Source: Arthrobacter sp. EpRS71 (GTDB lineage: Bacteria > Actinomycetota > Actinomycetes > Actinomycetales > Micrococcaceae). Taken from it: a DNA stretch of 64,000 nucleotides. Made by a program: the position numbers and the translations under genes. The notes beneath the pieces were generated by a model, which did no database searches, was not told the origin of the DNA, and saw nothing but the letters and a program-made list of their open reading frames with translations. Position 1 is the stretch's first letter; the number at the start of each line of letters is the position of its first letter. The stretch spans positions 522,158 through 586,157 of the forward strand of contig NZ_LNUV01000006.1 of NCBI RefSeq assembly GCF_001512285.1, given 5' to 3'. Positions 42,495-53,000 of this stretch are shown here, in pieces.

Positions 42495-44588
42495 ATGGCT
42501 ACACCAGTACAAAACTCCAAGGCGGTGGACGCCTCAGTCACCGCGCACAAGGCCGCCGCGCCCATGACGCACCGGCAAATCATGGAAGCCCTCACCGGCC
42601 TCCTCGCGGCGTTCTTTACGGCGATCCTCAGCAGCACCATCGTCGCCAACGCGCTGCCCACCATCATGTCCGAGCTCAAGGGCACGCAAACCGACTTCGC
42701 GTGGGTCATTACGGCCGCGCTGTTGGCGAACGCTGCCACCACGCCCATCTGGGGCAAGCTGGCGGACCTCTTCGACAAGAAACTTCTTGTCCAGCTGAGC
42801 ATTATCATCTTCGTGGCCGGTTCCGTCATGGCCGGCCTGTCCGAAACCATTCCGCTGCTGCTGACCGCCCGCGTCATCCAGGGCGTGGCCATGGGTGGCC
42901 TCACCGCTTTGGCGCAAGCGATCATCGGCTCCATGATTCCGCCCCGTGATCGCGGCAAGTACTCGGGCTACATGGGTGCGGTCATGGCTGTCGGTACAGC
43001 CGGCGGCCCGCTGCTGGGCGGCTTCATCGTTGACAGCCCGCTGGGATGGCGTTGGACGTTCTTCGTCTGTGTTCCCTTGGCTGTTGTGGCACTGATCCTG
43101 CTCCAGATCACCCTCAAGATCGAACACATCAAGCGCCCCGCCAAGATCGACTGGCTCGGTTCCATCCTTCTGACGTCCGGCGTGAGCCTGCTCCTGATCT
43201 GGGTTTCCTTCGCCGGCAACCCTGACTACTACGACTGGTTCTCCTGGCAGTCCGCCCTGATGGTGGGCGGCGGCGTGGCACTGCTTGCGGTATTGGTCTA
43301 CGTGGAAACCAAGGTGGCCCAGCCCATCATTCCGCTCAAGATCATCTCCGAGCGCACCACGGCCTTGGCTATCCTGGCCTCTGTTGCCGTTGGTATCGCC
43401 ATGTTCGGCTCCTCAACCTTCCTGGGTCAGTACTTCCAGGTGGCACGCGGCGCCACTCCCACTGAGGCCGGCCTGCTGACGCTGCCCATGATCGCGGGCA
43501 ACCTGATCGGCTCCGTGGCCTCCGGTATCCTCATCAGCCGTTTCGGTAAGTGGAAGAGGTTCCTGATTGCAGGCTCCGTCCTTCTCATTGGCGGCCTGGC
43601 GTTCGCAGGAACCATGGATCACACCACTGAATTGTGGATCGTGGCGATCTACACCGGCGTGTTCGGCCTCGGCCTGGGCATGCTGATGCAGAACCTCGTG
43701 CTGGCCGTGCAGAACACCGTCCAGTCCAAGGACATCGGAACTGCCAGTGCCTCTGTGGCGTTCTTCCGCTCGGTGGGTGGCGCGATTGGCGTCTCCGTGC
43801 TCGGTGCCATCATGTCCACGCATGTGAAGGACCTCGCCGTTGAAGGCATGGCCGCAGCCGGAATTCCCGTCCAGGGCGGCGCATCCGGGGCCAGCATGGA
43901 CCTTGCCGATATGCCCGCTCCCGTCGCTGAGATCATGCGTGCCGCCTACGGCGACGCAACTGCCCAGATCTTCCTCATTTCCGCGATCATCAGCGTGGTG
44001 GCCCTCTTGTCAGTGCTGTTCATCAAGGAGCGTCCACTGCGCCGCACGGTTGATGCTGCTCCCGAGAAAGAGCTCATTGCCACGGCCTCCGGAGACGCTG
44101 GAATGTCACTGGATACCTCGTCCCTGGACACAGTAGAAGCGGACGACGACGGCGCACGCGGCCTGGCTGCCCACCCTCCCGTTTCGGTGGGCGGACGGCA
44201 GGTGCCGGCGGGGGATCGGGGCCTTCCGCGCACCGAACGCCCAGCCTCCAGCCCGGAGTCGGGATCCGATCTTGACCTCGAGTTTGCACGGATCCTTACC
44301 CAGGAACGGCCTCACGGTACCGCTGATGTGAAGGAAGTCCAGGAGCAGTTGTCGCGGACGCAGTACGTTCTGGCAGAACAGCAGTTACAACTGAGCCGGG
44401 CCAACGTGGAACTGCAGGCAAGGTTGCGGGAGCAACAGACAATTGCCGAGCAGCAGGCCCATACTGCTGAAGAGCTCGCTGCTCTCCGGAAGGAACTCAA
44501 GCGCGAACGCAGGCAGCAGGAACGCATGGCGTTACTGCTCCTCCAAGGCGTTGAAGCACGTTCGGATCACGGTAAACACGCGGGCTAA
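42495..44588 (+). CDS. DHA2 family MFS drug exporter with long coiled-coil tail
   Basis: Proton-driven 14-segment exporter of the EmrB/QacA (DHA2) family. Segments fill residues 30-510; motif C-like GTAGGPLLGGFIVDSPLGWRW and the N-terminal block TGLLAAFFTAILSSTIVANALPTI are typical. After the last segment there is a cytoplasmic tail of about 180 residues, unusual for this family of about 500 residues. The tail is acidic and disordered first, then from about residue 610 a strong coiled coil (KEVQEQLSRTQYVLAEQQLQ onward). The MarR gene upstream probably represses it. A terminator follows at 44602. Confidence 0.9.
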   Translation: MATPVQNSKAVDASVTAHKAAAPMTHRQIMEALTGLLAAFFTAILSSTIVANALPTIMSELKGTQTDFAWVITAALLANAATTPIWGKLADLFDKKLLVQLSIIIFVAGSVMAGLSETIPLLLTARVIQGVAMGGLTALAQAIIGSMIPPRDRGKYSGYMGAVMAVGTAGGPLLGGFIVDSPLGWRWTFFVCVPLAVVALILLQITLKIEHIKRPAKIDWLGSILLTSGVSLLLIWVSFAGNPDYYDWFSWQSALMVGGGVALLAVLVYVETKVAQPIIPLKIISERTTALAILASVAVGIAMFGSSTFLGQYFQVARGATPTEAGLLTLPMIAGNLIGSVASGILISRFGKWKRFLIAGSVLLIGGLAFAGTMDHTTELWIVAIYTGVFGLGLGMLMQNLVLAVQNTVQSKDIGTASASVAFFRSVGGAIGVSVLGAIMSTHVKDLAVEGMAAAGIPVQGGASGASMDLADMPAPVAEIMRAAYGDATAQIFLISAIISVVALLSVLFIKERPLRRTVDAAPEKELIATASGDAGMSLDTSSLDTVEADDDGARGLAAHPPVSVGGRQVPAGDRGLPRTERPASSPESGSDLDLEFARILTQERPHGTADVKEVQEQLSRTQYVLAEQQLQLSRANVELQARLREQQTIAEQQAHTAEELAALRKELKRERRQQERMALLLLQGVEARSDHGKHAG

Positions 44589-44601
44589 GTCCACGCACGG
44601 G

Positions 44602-44633
44602 AAAGCGCCGGTTGGGAAACCAGCCGGCGCTTT
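44602..44633 (+). terminator. Intrinsic terminator
   Basis: AAAGCGCCGG (44602-44611) and CCGGCGCTTT (44624-44633) pair perfectly. It ends the marR-MFS operon 13 bases after the stop. Confidence 0.8.
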
Positions 44634-44815
44634 GCTGTGCTGTCTGCCTCAACGGGAGCGTTCACGGCGCATGAACTACTCCGCTGGGATGATCTTTTGC
44701 GTAAGTTGTTTCGCCGGGGCAACGGATTTCGTAGAGTAGGGAGGCTAATACTGTCAGCCCCGGCTGCGACACTTCTCTTATCTCATTCACGCACTCTTTC
44801 TAAGGACCCGTGGGC

Positions 44816-46549
44816 ATGCTTGTCACCCTTATACGGCGCTACTCCAAGCCGTATTTGCCGCAGATTGTGGCCGTGCTGATTTTTCAGCTGGCGTCCACCA
44901 TCGCCACGCTCTACCTCCCCAGCCTCAACGCCAGGATCATTGATGAGGGAGTTTCCCGTGGAGACACTGACTTCATCTGGCAGACCGGTGCGCTCATGCT
45001 CGCTGTTGCCCTTGGGCAGGTGCTCACTGCCATCATCGCCGTGTACTTCGGCTCCCGCGTCGCAATGGCCATCGGCCGGGACCTGCGCCGCAGCGTCTTC
45101 AGGCAGGTCAGCAGCTTTTCCGCCCAGGACGTCAACACGTTCGGCGCTCCCACTCTGATCACCCGCGGCACCAATGACGTCCAGCAGGTACAGATGCTGG
45201 TGCTCATGGGCCTGAACTTCATGGTTTCCACGCCCATCATGTGTGTTGGCGGCATCATCATGGCGCTCCGTGAGGACCTTAGCCTTTCCTGGCTGGTCTG
45301 GGTTTCCGTCCCTGTCCTGGTGGCCGTCGTGGGCTACCTGGTAGTCCGTCTCATGCCTCTGTTCCGATCCATGCAGACCAAGATTGACGCCATCAACGGC
45401 GTGCTGCGCGAGCAGATCATCGGTATCCGCGTGGTCCGTGCTTTCGTCCGTGAGCCTCACGAGGCCAGGCGATTCGGGGACGCCAATGAAGATCTCACCG
45501 CAGTATCGGTCAAGATCGGCAACCTGTTCGTCCTGATGTTCCCTGCCATCGGCATGATCCTGCACCTGTCCACCGCAGCCGTCCTGTGGTTCGGCGGCCA
45601 GCGGGTGGACTCCGGAGAGATGCAGGTTGGCGCGCTCACTGCCTTCCTTCAATACCTGCTGCAGATCCTGATGGCCGTCATGATGGGCACGTTCATGGCC
45701 ATGATGATTCCCCGCGCGTCCGTCTGTGCAGACCGCATCGGCGAGGTCCTCGACGTCGAGCCTTCCATCCATAACCCCACCTCACCGGTGGTGCCGGCCG
45801 AGAAGAAGGGACGTGTGGAGTTCCGCGACGTCACGTTCAAGTACCCCGGTGCCGAGGCGCCGGTGCTGAGTAACATTTCCTTCACCGCCGAGCCCGGCAA
45901 GACCCTGGCCATCATTGGCTCCACGGGCGCCGGCAAGACCACCTTGGTCTCTTTGCTGCCGCGGCTTTACGACGTCGCCTCCGGTGACGTCCTGCTCGAC
46001 GGCGTTCCGGTCACCAAGATGGACGCGTCGGAGATCACCAGCCGGGTATCTGCGGTTCCGCAGAAGCCGTACTTGTTCTCCGGGACCATCGAGCACAACC
46101 TGCGCTTCGGCAAGCCGGACGCAACGGACGAAGAACTCTGGGATGCGTTGGAGACGGCGCAGGCCAAGGGCTTCGTGGAAGAAAAGTCATCCGGCTTGAA
46201 CCGGCGCATCGCCCAGGGTGGTACCAACGTCTCCGGCGGCCAGCGCCAACGGCTGTCCATTGCCAGGGCGTTGGTGACCAAACCGAACGTGTACTTGTTT
46301 GATGACTCTTTCTCCGCGTTGGACGTCGCTACCGATGCCAGGCTGCGCAAGGCTTTGAAGGCCAAGACCCGGGACGCCACGGTGATCATCGTGGCCCAGC
46401 GCGTCTCAACCATCGCTGACGCGGACGAGATCCTGGTGCTGGATAACGGCAGGATCGTTGACCGCGGAACGCACGACGAACTCTTGGAGACATCACCCAC
46501 CTACCAGGAAATCGTTGAATCCCAGCTGAGCGTGGAGGAAGTGGCATGA
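44816..46549 (+). CDS. Heterodimeric ABC exporter, subunit with degenerate ATP site
   Basis: ABC exporter half of about 577 residues: six membrane segments (1-310), ATPase domain (about 330-577). Walker A GSTGAGKTT near 369 and signature NVSGGQRQRLSI are normal, but Walker B reads YLFDDSFSALD (Asp for catalytic Glu) and the switch loop VAQRVSTI has Gln for His. That is the signature of the inactive-site subunit of TM287/288-type heterodimers. Start ATG 44816 has AAGGA 9 bases upstream; GTG 44810 is too close to it. The 4-base ATGA overlap with the next gene couples their translation. Confidence 0.9.
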   Translation: MLVTLIRRYSKPYLPQIVAVLIFQLASTIATLYLPSLNARIIDEGVSRGDTDFIWQTGALMLAVALGQVLTAIIAVYFGSRVAMAIGRDLRRSVFRQVSSFSAQDVNTFGAPTLITRGTNDVQQVQMLVLMGLNFMVSTPIMCVGGIIMALREDLSLSWLVWVSVPVLVAVVGYLVVRLMPLFRSMQTKIDAINGVLREQIIGIRVVRAFVREPHEARRFGDANEDLTAVSVKIGNLFVLMFPAIGMILHLSTAAVLWFGGQRVDSGEMQVGALTAFLQYLLQILMAVMMGTFMAMMIPRASVCADRIGEVLDVEPSIHNPTSPVVPAEKKGRVEFRDVTFKYPGAEAPVLSNISFTAEPGKTLAIIGSTGAGKTTLVSLLPRLYDVASGDVLLDGVPVTKMDASEITSRVSAVPQKPYLFSGTIEHNLRFGKPDATDEELWDALETAQAKGFVEEKSSGLNRRIAQGGTNVSGGQRQRLSIARALVTKPNVYLFDDSFSALDVATDARLRKALKAKTRDATVIIVAQRVSTIADADEILVLDNGRIVDRGTHDELLETSPTYQEIVESQLSVEEVA

Positions 46550-48624
46550 GCGAGCAGAACCAGCAAAAGAAGCGTGGCTGGGCTGCCAAGGCTCAAGCCG
46601 CGAAGGATGCCAAGGCGACAGCCGAAGCTGAGGTAGCAACCGAAGCGCTCGACGACGAGGACTTCGTCGAAGAGGAATACGTCCCCTCCGAAGCTGATGG
46701 CGGCATGTTCGGTGACGTCCCGGCAAAGAAGGCCAAGGAGTTCTGGCCGTCCGCCAAGCGACTCATGGGCCTGCTGAAGCCCGAGGCCGTGGGCGTGTAC
46801 ATCGTGATCGGCCTCGTTATTGTCTCGGTGGTCCTCAACGTCATTGCTCCCAAGGTTCTGGGCAGCGCCATGGACGTGATCTTCGGTGGCGTTATGGGCA
46901 AGCAAATCCCGGAAGGGGTTTCCCAGGAACAGTTCGTGGAGCTCATGCGCCAGCAGGGCCAGGGCAACTTTGCGGACATGGTGTCCAAGATGGAACTCAC
47001 CAACGGGATCGACTTTCCCAAGCTGACGTTCCTGATTTCCATCGTGCTCCTCATGTACTTTGTGGCCAACATCTTCCTGTGGGCACAGGGTTGGTTGCTC
47101 AACAGGATCGTCATGCGGGTCATCAAGCAGCTCCGCAATGACGTCCAGGCCAAGCTCAACCGGCTCCCGTTGAACTACTTTGATACCCGCCAACGTGGCG
47201 ACATCCTGTCCCGCGTGACCAACGACGTCGACAACGTTCAGCAAGGCCTCCAGCAGGCGTTCTCCCAACTGGTCAGCTCAGTACTCACTGTCCTGGGCAT
47301 CACGGTCATGATGTTCATCGTGTCCTGGGAGTTGGCGCTGATTGCCTTGATCGCGCTGCCGTTGTCCGGCATTGTGGCGGGCGTCATCGGTGCCCGCAGC
47401 CAGAAGCTCTTCGCAGCACAGTGGAAGAACACCGGCGCACTGAACGGCCAGATCGAGGAATCGTTCTCCGGTCACGACCTCGTGAAGGTCTTCGGGCGCG
47501 ATGCCGACATGCTGAAGCGTTTCGACGAGAAGAACGAGGAACTCTACAAGGCCTCCTTCGGTGCGCAGTTCGTGTCCGGCGTGATCTTCCCGGCCATGAA
47601 CTTCGTGTCCTACCTTTCGTACGTCGGCATTGCCGTGGTGGGTGGCCTTCGTGTTGCCTCGGGCTCAATGAGCTTGGGCGATGCCACCGCCTTCATCCAG
47701 TACTCGCGTGAATTCACCCAGCCGCTGGGTCAGATTGCCGGCATGGCCAACATGCTGCAGTCCGGCGTTGCTTCAGCAGAGCGCGTCTTCGAGTTCCTGG
47801 ATGCTGATGAAGAAGTTGAAGAGACCGGTACCCGCCACCTGCCCTCCAAGACCGACGGCCACGTTGAGTTTGACCACGTCTCGTTCAGCTACGTGGAGGA
47901 CAAGCCGCTCATCGAGGACCTGTCCTTTGCTGCGCAACCCGGTCATACCGTCGCGATTGTTGGCCCCACCGGTGCCGGCAAGACCACCTTGGTGAACCTC
48001 GTGATGCGTTTCTACGAGCTCAACTCCGGCCGGATCACCTTGGACGGCGTGGACATCAAGGACCTCAGCCGCGCTGAACTGCGGTCCAAGGTGGGCATGG
48101 TGTTGCAGGATGCCTGGCTCTTTGGCGGGACCATCTACGACAACATCAAGTACGGCAACCTGGACGCCACCGAGGATCAGATCATGGAGGCGGCCAAGGC
48201 CACCTACGTGGACCGCTTCGTGCGGGCGCTCCCGGACGGTTACCAAACCATCATCGACGAAGAAGGCAACAACGTCAGTGCCGGTGAAAAGCAGCTCATC
48301 ACCATCGCCCGTGCGTTCGTGTCAGATCCTTCGCTGCTGATCCTGGACGAAGCCACGAGCTCCGTGGATACCCGTACCGAGCTGTTGCTGCAGAAGGCCA
48401 TGGCTGCGCTCCGAACGGACCGGACGAGCTTTGTGATCGCCCATCGCCTGTCCACCATTCGCGACGCCGACACCATTCTGGTGATGGAGAACGGCAAGAT
48501 CGTGGAACAGGGCAACCACAATCACCTGCTCACCCTGCAGGGTGCGTACTACCGGTTGTACATGTCCCAGTTCGCTGGTGAGGAAGAAACCGCAGTGGAC
48601 GACTCGACGGCGGTGCACAGCTGA
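46546..48624 (+). CDS. Heterodimeric ABC exporter, subunit with canonical ATP site
   Basis: Partner half of 692 residues. A charged N-terminal extension of about 65 residues (Lys/Ala- then Glu/Asp-rich) precedes six membrane segments with a larger first external loop (FGGVMGKQIPEGVSQEQFVEL), then the ATPase domain. Walker A GPTGAGKTT near 471, Walker B LLILDEATSSVD and switch His VIAHRLSTI are canonical. The signature is NVSAGEKQL, a variant seen in such partners, so the active site forms mainly with its own Walker B and the first subunit's signature. Overlaps the first gene by 4 bases. Probably multidrug export; possibly a lipid or peptide. Confidence 0.9.
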   Translation: MSEQNQQKKRGWAAKAQAAKDAKATAEAEVATEALDDEDFVEEEYVPSEADGGMFGDVPAKKAKEFWPSAKRLMGLLKPEAVGVYIVIGLVIVSVVLNVIAPKVLGSAMDVIFGGVMGKQIPEGVSQEQFVELMRQQGQGNFADMVSKMELTNGIDFPKLTFLISIVLLMYFVANIFLWAQGWLLNRIVMRVIKQLRNDVQAKLNRLPLNYFDTRQRGDILSRVTNDVDNVQQGLQQAFSQLVSSVLTVLGITVMMFIVSWELALIALIALPLSGIVAGVIGARSQKLFAAQWKNTGALNGQIEESFSGHDLVKVFGRDADMLKRFDEKNEELYKASFGAQFVSGVIFPAMNFVSYLSYVGIAVVGGLRVASGSMSLGDATAFIQYSREFTQPLGQIAGMANMLQSGVASAERVFEFLDADEEVEETGTRHLPSKTDGHVEFDHVSFSYVEDKPLIEDLSFAAQPGHTVAIVGPTGAGKTTLVNLVMRFYELNSGRITLDGVDIKDLSRAELRSKVGMVLQDAWLFGGTIYDNIKYGNLDATEDQIMEAAKATYVDRFVRALPDGYQTIIDEEGNNVSAGEKQLITIARAFVSDPSLLILDEATSSVDTRTELLLQKAMAALRTDRTSFVIAHRLSTIRDADTILVMENGKIVEQGNHNHLLTLQGAYYRLYMSQFAGEEETAVDDSTAVHS

Positions 48625-48647
48625 GCGCGGATTCACTGAGCACCGGA

Positions 48648-49115
48648 GTGAACACCCGGGATTCCTTGTCACCCCGGCGCATTGAGGTCCTCGTGCCCAT
48701 GCGCTGGGGTGACATGGACGCCTACGGACACATCAACAACGTGCAAATTGTCCGCATGCTCGAGGAAGCCCGCATCGCAGCCTTCGGGCCACCGCGCGGT
48801 GCGGGCCTACCCGGCGTGGAACCACCGGCTGCCCTGTTCAACGACGTTGAGGAGGGCACTATGACCCTCGTTGTGGAGCATAAGGTCCGGTACGTCCGGA
48901 CGCTTGAATATCGCAACATCCCGGCCGTCGTCGAAATTTGGGTCGGTGCCATCAAGGGTGCCAGCTTCGATCTCCACTACGTCATCAAGGACCCTGTCAC
49001 CCGGGAGGACTGCGTCAAAGCCAGCACGCACCTGGCCTTCGTCGCCGAGGCCACGGGGCGGGTCCTGAGGCTCACGCCGGAGCAAAAAGAAAAGCTGGAG
49101 AAGTACCAGGCCTGA
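48648..49115 (+). CDS. Acyl-CoA thioesterase, hotdog fold (YbgC-like)
   Basis: Hotdog-fold thioesterase of 155 residues. The catalytic block VPMRWGDMDAYGHINNVQIV, with Asp in WGDMDAYGH, matches the 4-hydroxybenzoyl-CoA thioesterase/YbgC group. Later AFVAEATGRVLRL is usual. Start GTG 48648 lies 23 bases after the ABC exporter stop and lacks a clear ribosome binding site; ATG 48697 (MRWGD) seems too short. Substrate not predictable. Confidence 0.83.
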   Translation: MNTRDSLSPRRIEVLVPMRWGDMDAYGHINNVQIVRMLEEARIAAFGPPRGAGLPGVEPPAALFNDVEEGTMTLVVEHKVRYVRTLEYRNIPAVVEIWVGAIKGASFDLHYVIKDPVTREDCVKASTHLAFVAEATGRVLRLTPEQKEKLEKYQA

Positions 49116-49128
49116 CCCCGGCGGCCCG

Positions 49129-49134
49129 TAGAGT
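49129..49134 (+). promoter_or_regulatory. -10 element, leaderless-type
   Basis: TAGAGT followed by 6 bases and ATG 49141. No ribosome binding site in between. Confidence 0.45.
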
Positions 49135-49140
49135 TTCAGC

Positions 49141-49905
49141 ATGAAACTTGAAATTGCCGTGGTCAGCGCTGCGGGTGCAGGTACAGCCGCCGCCGAAGGA
49201 GCCCACCGGGTGGAACTCTGCAGCAGCCTTGAACTGGGAGGTATTACCCCCAGTCAAGGTCTCATGGAAGCCAGCATGGAGCATGTGGACGGGCGTTTGG
49301 AGATTCATCCGCTGATCCGCTCCAGGCCGGGTGATTTCCAGTACTCTGCATCGGACGTGGACACCATGGTGCATGAAATCCGGCATCTGCTGGCCCAGGG
49401 AGCACGCGGAGTTGTGGTGGGGGCACTCACTGCGTCAGGTGACGTGGATGTTCCGGCGCTACAGCGCCTGGTGGCCTCCGCCAAGGATGCCAACCCGGAC
49501 GCCGAGCTCACTTTCCACAGAGCCATTGACCAGTCACGAGACCCCTTCGCAACCTTGGATGAATTGCTGGATCTGGGCTTCACCAGGGTCCTCACCTCGG
49601 GGCATCAGGCAACGGCGGGCGCTGGCATGGACACGTTGACCACCATGGTGGAACGTGCCGGGGAAGCCCTGCAGATCATGGCCGGTGGCGGACTGACCGT
49701 GGACGACTTTCCCGCGATGCACAAGGCAGGCCTGTCAGCCGTTCATCTCTCGGCCAAGAAGACGGTCTCCACCCTCAGCAGGGGCGCCATCTCCCTCGGT
49801 GCCCAGGACGGCAGCGATCCCACAGCGTACTCCGTCACCGATCGCGAAGTAGTTCGGGCGGCCAAGGCGATGGTGAACGCACTTAGTCTCGCAATGCCCC
49901 GTTAG
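49141..49905 (+). CDS. cutC: Copper homeostasis protein CutC family
   Basis: TIM-barrel protein of 254 residues. CutC blocks: GAHRVELCSSLELGGITPS, IRSRPGDFQYS, LTFHRAIDQSRDP, RVLTSGHQATAGAG and IMAGGGLTVDDF. The family name comes from E. coli, where the copper-handling role has been questioned; a metal-dependent enzyme role is equally possible. ATG 49141 follows a -10-like TAGAGT by 6 bases, so it likely has its own leaderless transcript. A weak hairpin CCGTCC/GGACGG (49914-49930) follows. Confidence 0.88.
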   Translation: MKLEIAVVSAAGAGTAAAEGAHRVELCSSLELGGITPSQGLMEASMEHVDGRLEIHPLIRSRPGDFQYSASDVDTMVHEIRHLLAQGARGVVVGALTASGDVDVPALQRLVASAKDANPDAELTFHRAIDQSRDPFATLDELLDLGFTRVLTSGHQATAGAGMDTLTTMVERAGEALQIMAGGGLTVDDFPAMHKAGLSAVHLSAKKTVSTLSRGAISLGAQDGSDPTAYSVTDREVVRAAKAMVNALSLAMPR

Positions 49906-49945
49906 CCCCTGCCGTCCAGCTTTTGGACGGGCAAATTCCAGTGAT

Positions 49946-49977
49946 CGCGGATCGTAATGACCCTTTACGATTCCGCG
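49946..49977. promoter_or_regulatory. Operator-like inverted repeat upstream of the glycan operon
   Basis: CGCGGATCGTAA (49946-49957) is mirrored by TTACGATTCCGCG (49965-49977) with one extra base; the core ATCGTAA/TTACGAT has perfect 7-base arms around TGACCCT. It lies 73 bases before the start of the first gene. No regulator gene is adjacent. Confidence 0.4.
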
Positions 49978-50049
49978 GAACGCCGGGATGATGTAAGGAT
50001 TCACCAACTCGGTGAAGAGCCCCGGAAGCTACCTTCAGGAGACCCAGCG

Positions 50050-53000
50050 ATGCCGCTGCCCTCGCCAGTTTCACCGGCCGTCATTTCCCGTCCCGCACCC
50101 AGCGCAAACAGCACCCCAGCCAAGGGCCACCCGGAGGTGGAATGCGGCGTCGGAACCTGGGACAAACTGCTCTACGGAAATCACCGGTTCGTCATTGACG
50201 TCCAGACGGACGAAGCACGAGGCAGGCCGACGGGCACTGCCCACGCCCACAGGGTGGTGCTTCCCTGGCGCCGGCAGGACACAGAGCCGGCAACCGTGGA
50301 TGTGATCGTCGTTTCCGGGAGCACCGGAACACGGGTCCGGAACGTGATCGTTGAAGAGGTCACGAGGGAGTCCGGATCCCTCGTCTTCGAGGCCATCGAC
50401 GGCCCTGGCACCTACTTCGTCTACTACCTGCCCTACGCCATGCTGGGGAAACCCCACTATCCACAAGCGAAGTACCTCCCGCATCGTCCTGCCGCAGACC
50501 CGGCCTGGGCCGCCGTCGTCGGGGGTTCTGCCTGGGCACACGGAGCGCAGGCCGGGCTGCCCACCGCAAGAGTGCTCCGCTATGAGGCAGCAAGTGAACG
50601 CGACTCGTTCGCTCCAATGAACTTCACTGCCCGCGCAGAGGAGCTGGAACATTTCCGTTCGCTCTACGCCGGAGAGGCGTTCCTGGTATTCCCCGAGGAC
50701 CGGCTGAACCCTGTCTCCATGCACTCGGAGCTGCCGGCGCACTGGGTGATCGACGGGCCCTCGAACAGCTTCCACGGGACTGCACTGGCCGGCGAGGACT
50801 ATGTGGTCCAGCTGGGGCTTTACGCGCAGAAGGAGCTCGAGGACGTCTCCGTCCATGTGGTCTCCCCGGCCGGCGGGCACTGCGTCAACACTGATGGCGT
50901 GGATCGCTTGGGCAAGCCGTGGCACAGAGCATTGACCGTTCCCGCCGGCACGGTGCGGGCTTTGTTCGTGGTCCTCCCGATCCCAGAACAAGCTGCGGGA
51001 TCCACGCACTCTGCGACCATCGCCATCCGTGCAGCGGGGGAGTCGCCGCGGAAGATCGGGGTCACCCTGGAGGTGGCGGCGGAAACGGATCCGGCAATCC
51101 TTGCCGGTGGTTTCGGCGATCCACGATTCCTTCGGCGCTTGGCATGGTTGGATTCGGAGGTTGCCCAGGACGCGGAGCTGGTCAAGCCCTACACCGCCGT
51201 CTCACTGGATGAATCGAACACCACGTTGGGCATCCTGGGCAGGTCGCTGCGGCTTGCGGAATCGGGGCTTCCGGCGCAGGTGACGTCCACCTTCACCGCC
51301 GCTGTGACCGCCACTGACGGTCCCGCCGTCGAGCTTCTGGACGTCCCGGTGCGGCTGGACATTGCCGGCATCGACTGGCATTACTCGTCGATTGTGTTCA
51401 CAGTTCAAGGCCCGGCACGCGTCCAGTGGCGTTGTCACTGGACGGGCACCAAGGACGGGAAAGCGGCGCTGGCCCTGGACCTGGACGGCGTCCTCGACGC
51501 CGATGGAACAGTGAGCTACCAGCTGCGGCTCAGTCCGGAGCAAACTCTGGAAGTGCCCGACGTCGGCCTTCACCTTGGGTTCCGTAAGGCTGCGGTCCCG
51601 TTCGCCATGGGTTTGGGGGTTCCGGGTGGGCGGCGGCCGGAAACCGTCGACTGGACCTGGGACGTTGCCACCAAGAACCAGGATGCACTCTGGCTGGGTG
51701 GGGTGAACGCCGGGATGCAGCTGTCCTTGCGGGATGAGCGGTACGAGAGGCCACTGAATACCAACTTTTACCAGGAGAAGCCGCTGGTGGAACCGGGATC
51801 GTGGGCCAACCGGCAGGAGGCCAACGTCCGGGGCGGTGTTGCGCTGCGGACAACGGAGAATACGGTGACGCTGCATGCCTTCAGCGGTGCCCGTTCCCTC
51901 ACCGCAGGCCAGCCGCTCGACTTTAATGTCCGTCTCCTGCTGACGCCTTTCAAAGCGATCGAACCCGGCAAGCACCTGTCCAAGCGCTACTTCCATGAGC
52001 CGGCCGACCCGGAAAGCATCGCCGCCGCGGGAGCCACCGTGGTCAACGTCCATCACGCAACAGCGCCAGCGCCATTCATCAACGACCCCCTGCTCACGGA
52101 AGGCTCGTTGAGGGAGTACGTGGCAGGGTGCCATCGAAGCGGACTCAAAGCCAAGATCTACAACACTGTCCGGGAGCTCACGTTCCACAGTCCGGAGCTG
52201 CTGCCGCTACTGCAACTGGGCCACGAAATTTTCAGTGACGGTCCCGGGGCGGGCCACATCTGGTTGCAGGAGCATGCCGGGAGCGGCTACGTGTCCGCAT
52301 GGTTCGCGCCGAACGTCGAGGACATCGCAGTGGTGACCACAGGCGAGTCGCGGTGGGAGAACTTCTACGTCCGGAGCCTCCAGGAGCTGGCCACGGGTGA
52401 GGACGGGATTGACGGCATCTATCTGGATGACATCGCCTATGACCGTCACGCCATGGTGCGGGTCCGCAAGGTCCTTGAGCGGGCTTGCGCGGCGCGCGGA
52501 GTGGACGGCCCTGAGATCGACCTTCACTCGGCAAACCAGTTCACGGCCCACGACGGTTACGCGTCATCGGCCAATTTGTACATGGAACAGCTGCCCTATG
52601 TGGACAGGCTGTGGCTGGGGGAGTACTTCGACTACGACACCACCGATCCCGACTATTGGTTGGTGGAGTTGTCCGGCATCCCCTTCGGACTGATGGGCGA
52701 AATGCTGGAAGGCGGAGGCAACCCGTGGCGCGGCATGGTGTTCGGCATGACCGGCAGGGCACCCGCCGTGGACAACCGCCCGCTCTGGGAGTTCTGGGCG
52801 GAAACCGGCTTGGAGCGCGCACTGATGCAGGGGTTCTGGGACCCGCAGGCCCCAGTGCGGACCAGCCATCCGGAGGTCCTGGCAACCACGTGGCTCACAG
52901 AGCACGGGATGGTTGTAGCGCTGGCGTCATGGGCCGAGCACACTGAGGAAGTGACGTTGATCTTCGACGACGCTGCCGCCACCGGCGCCCCCAAGGACGC

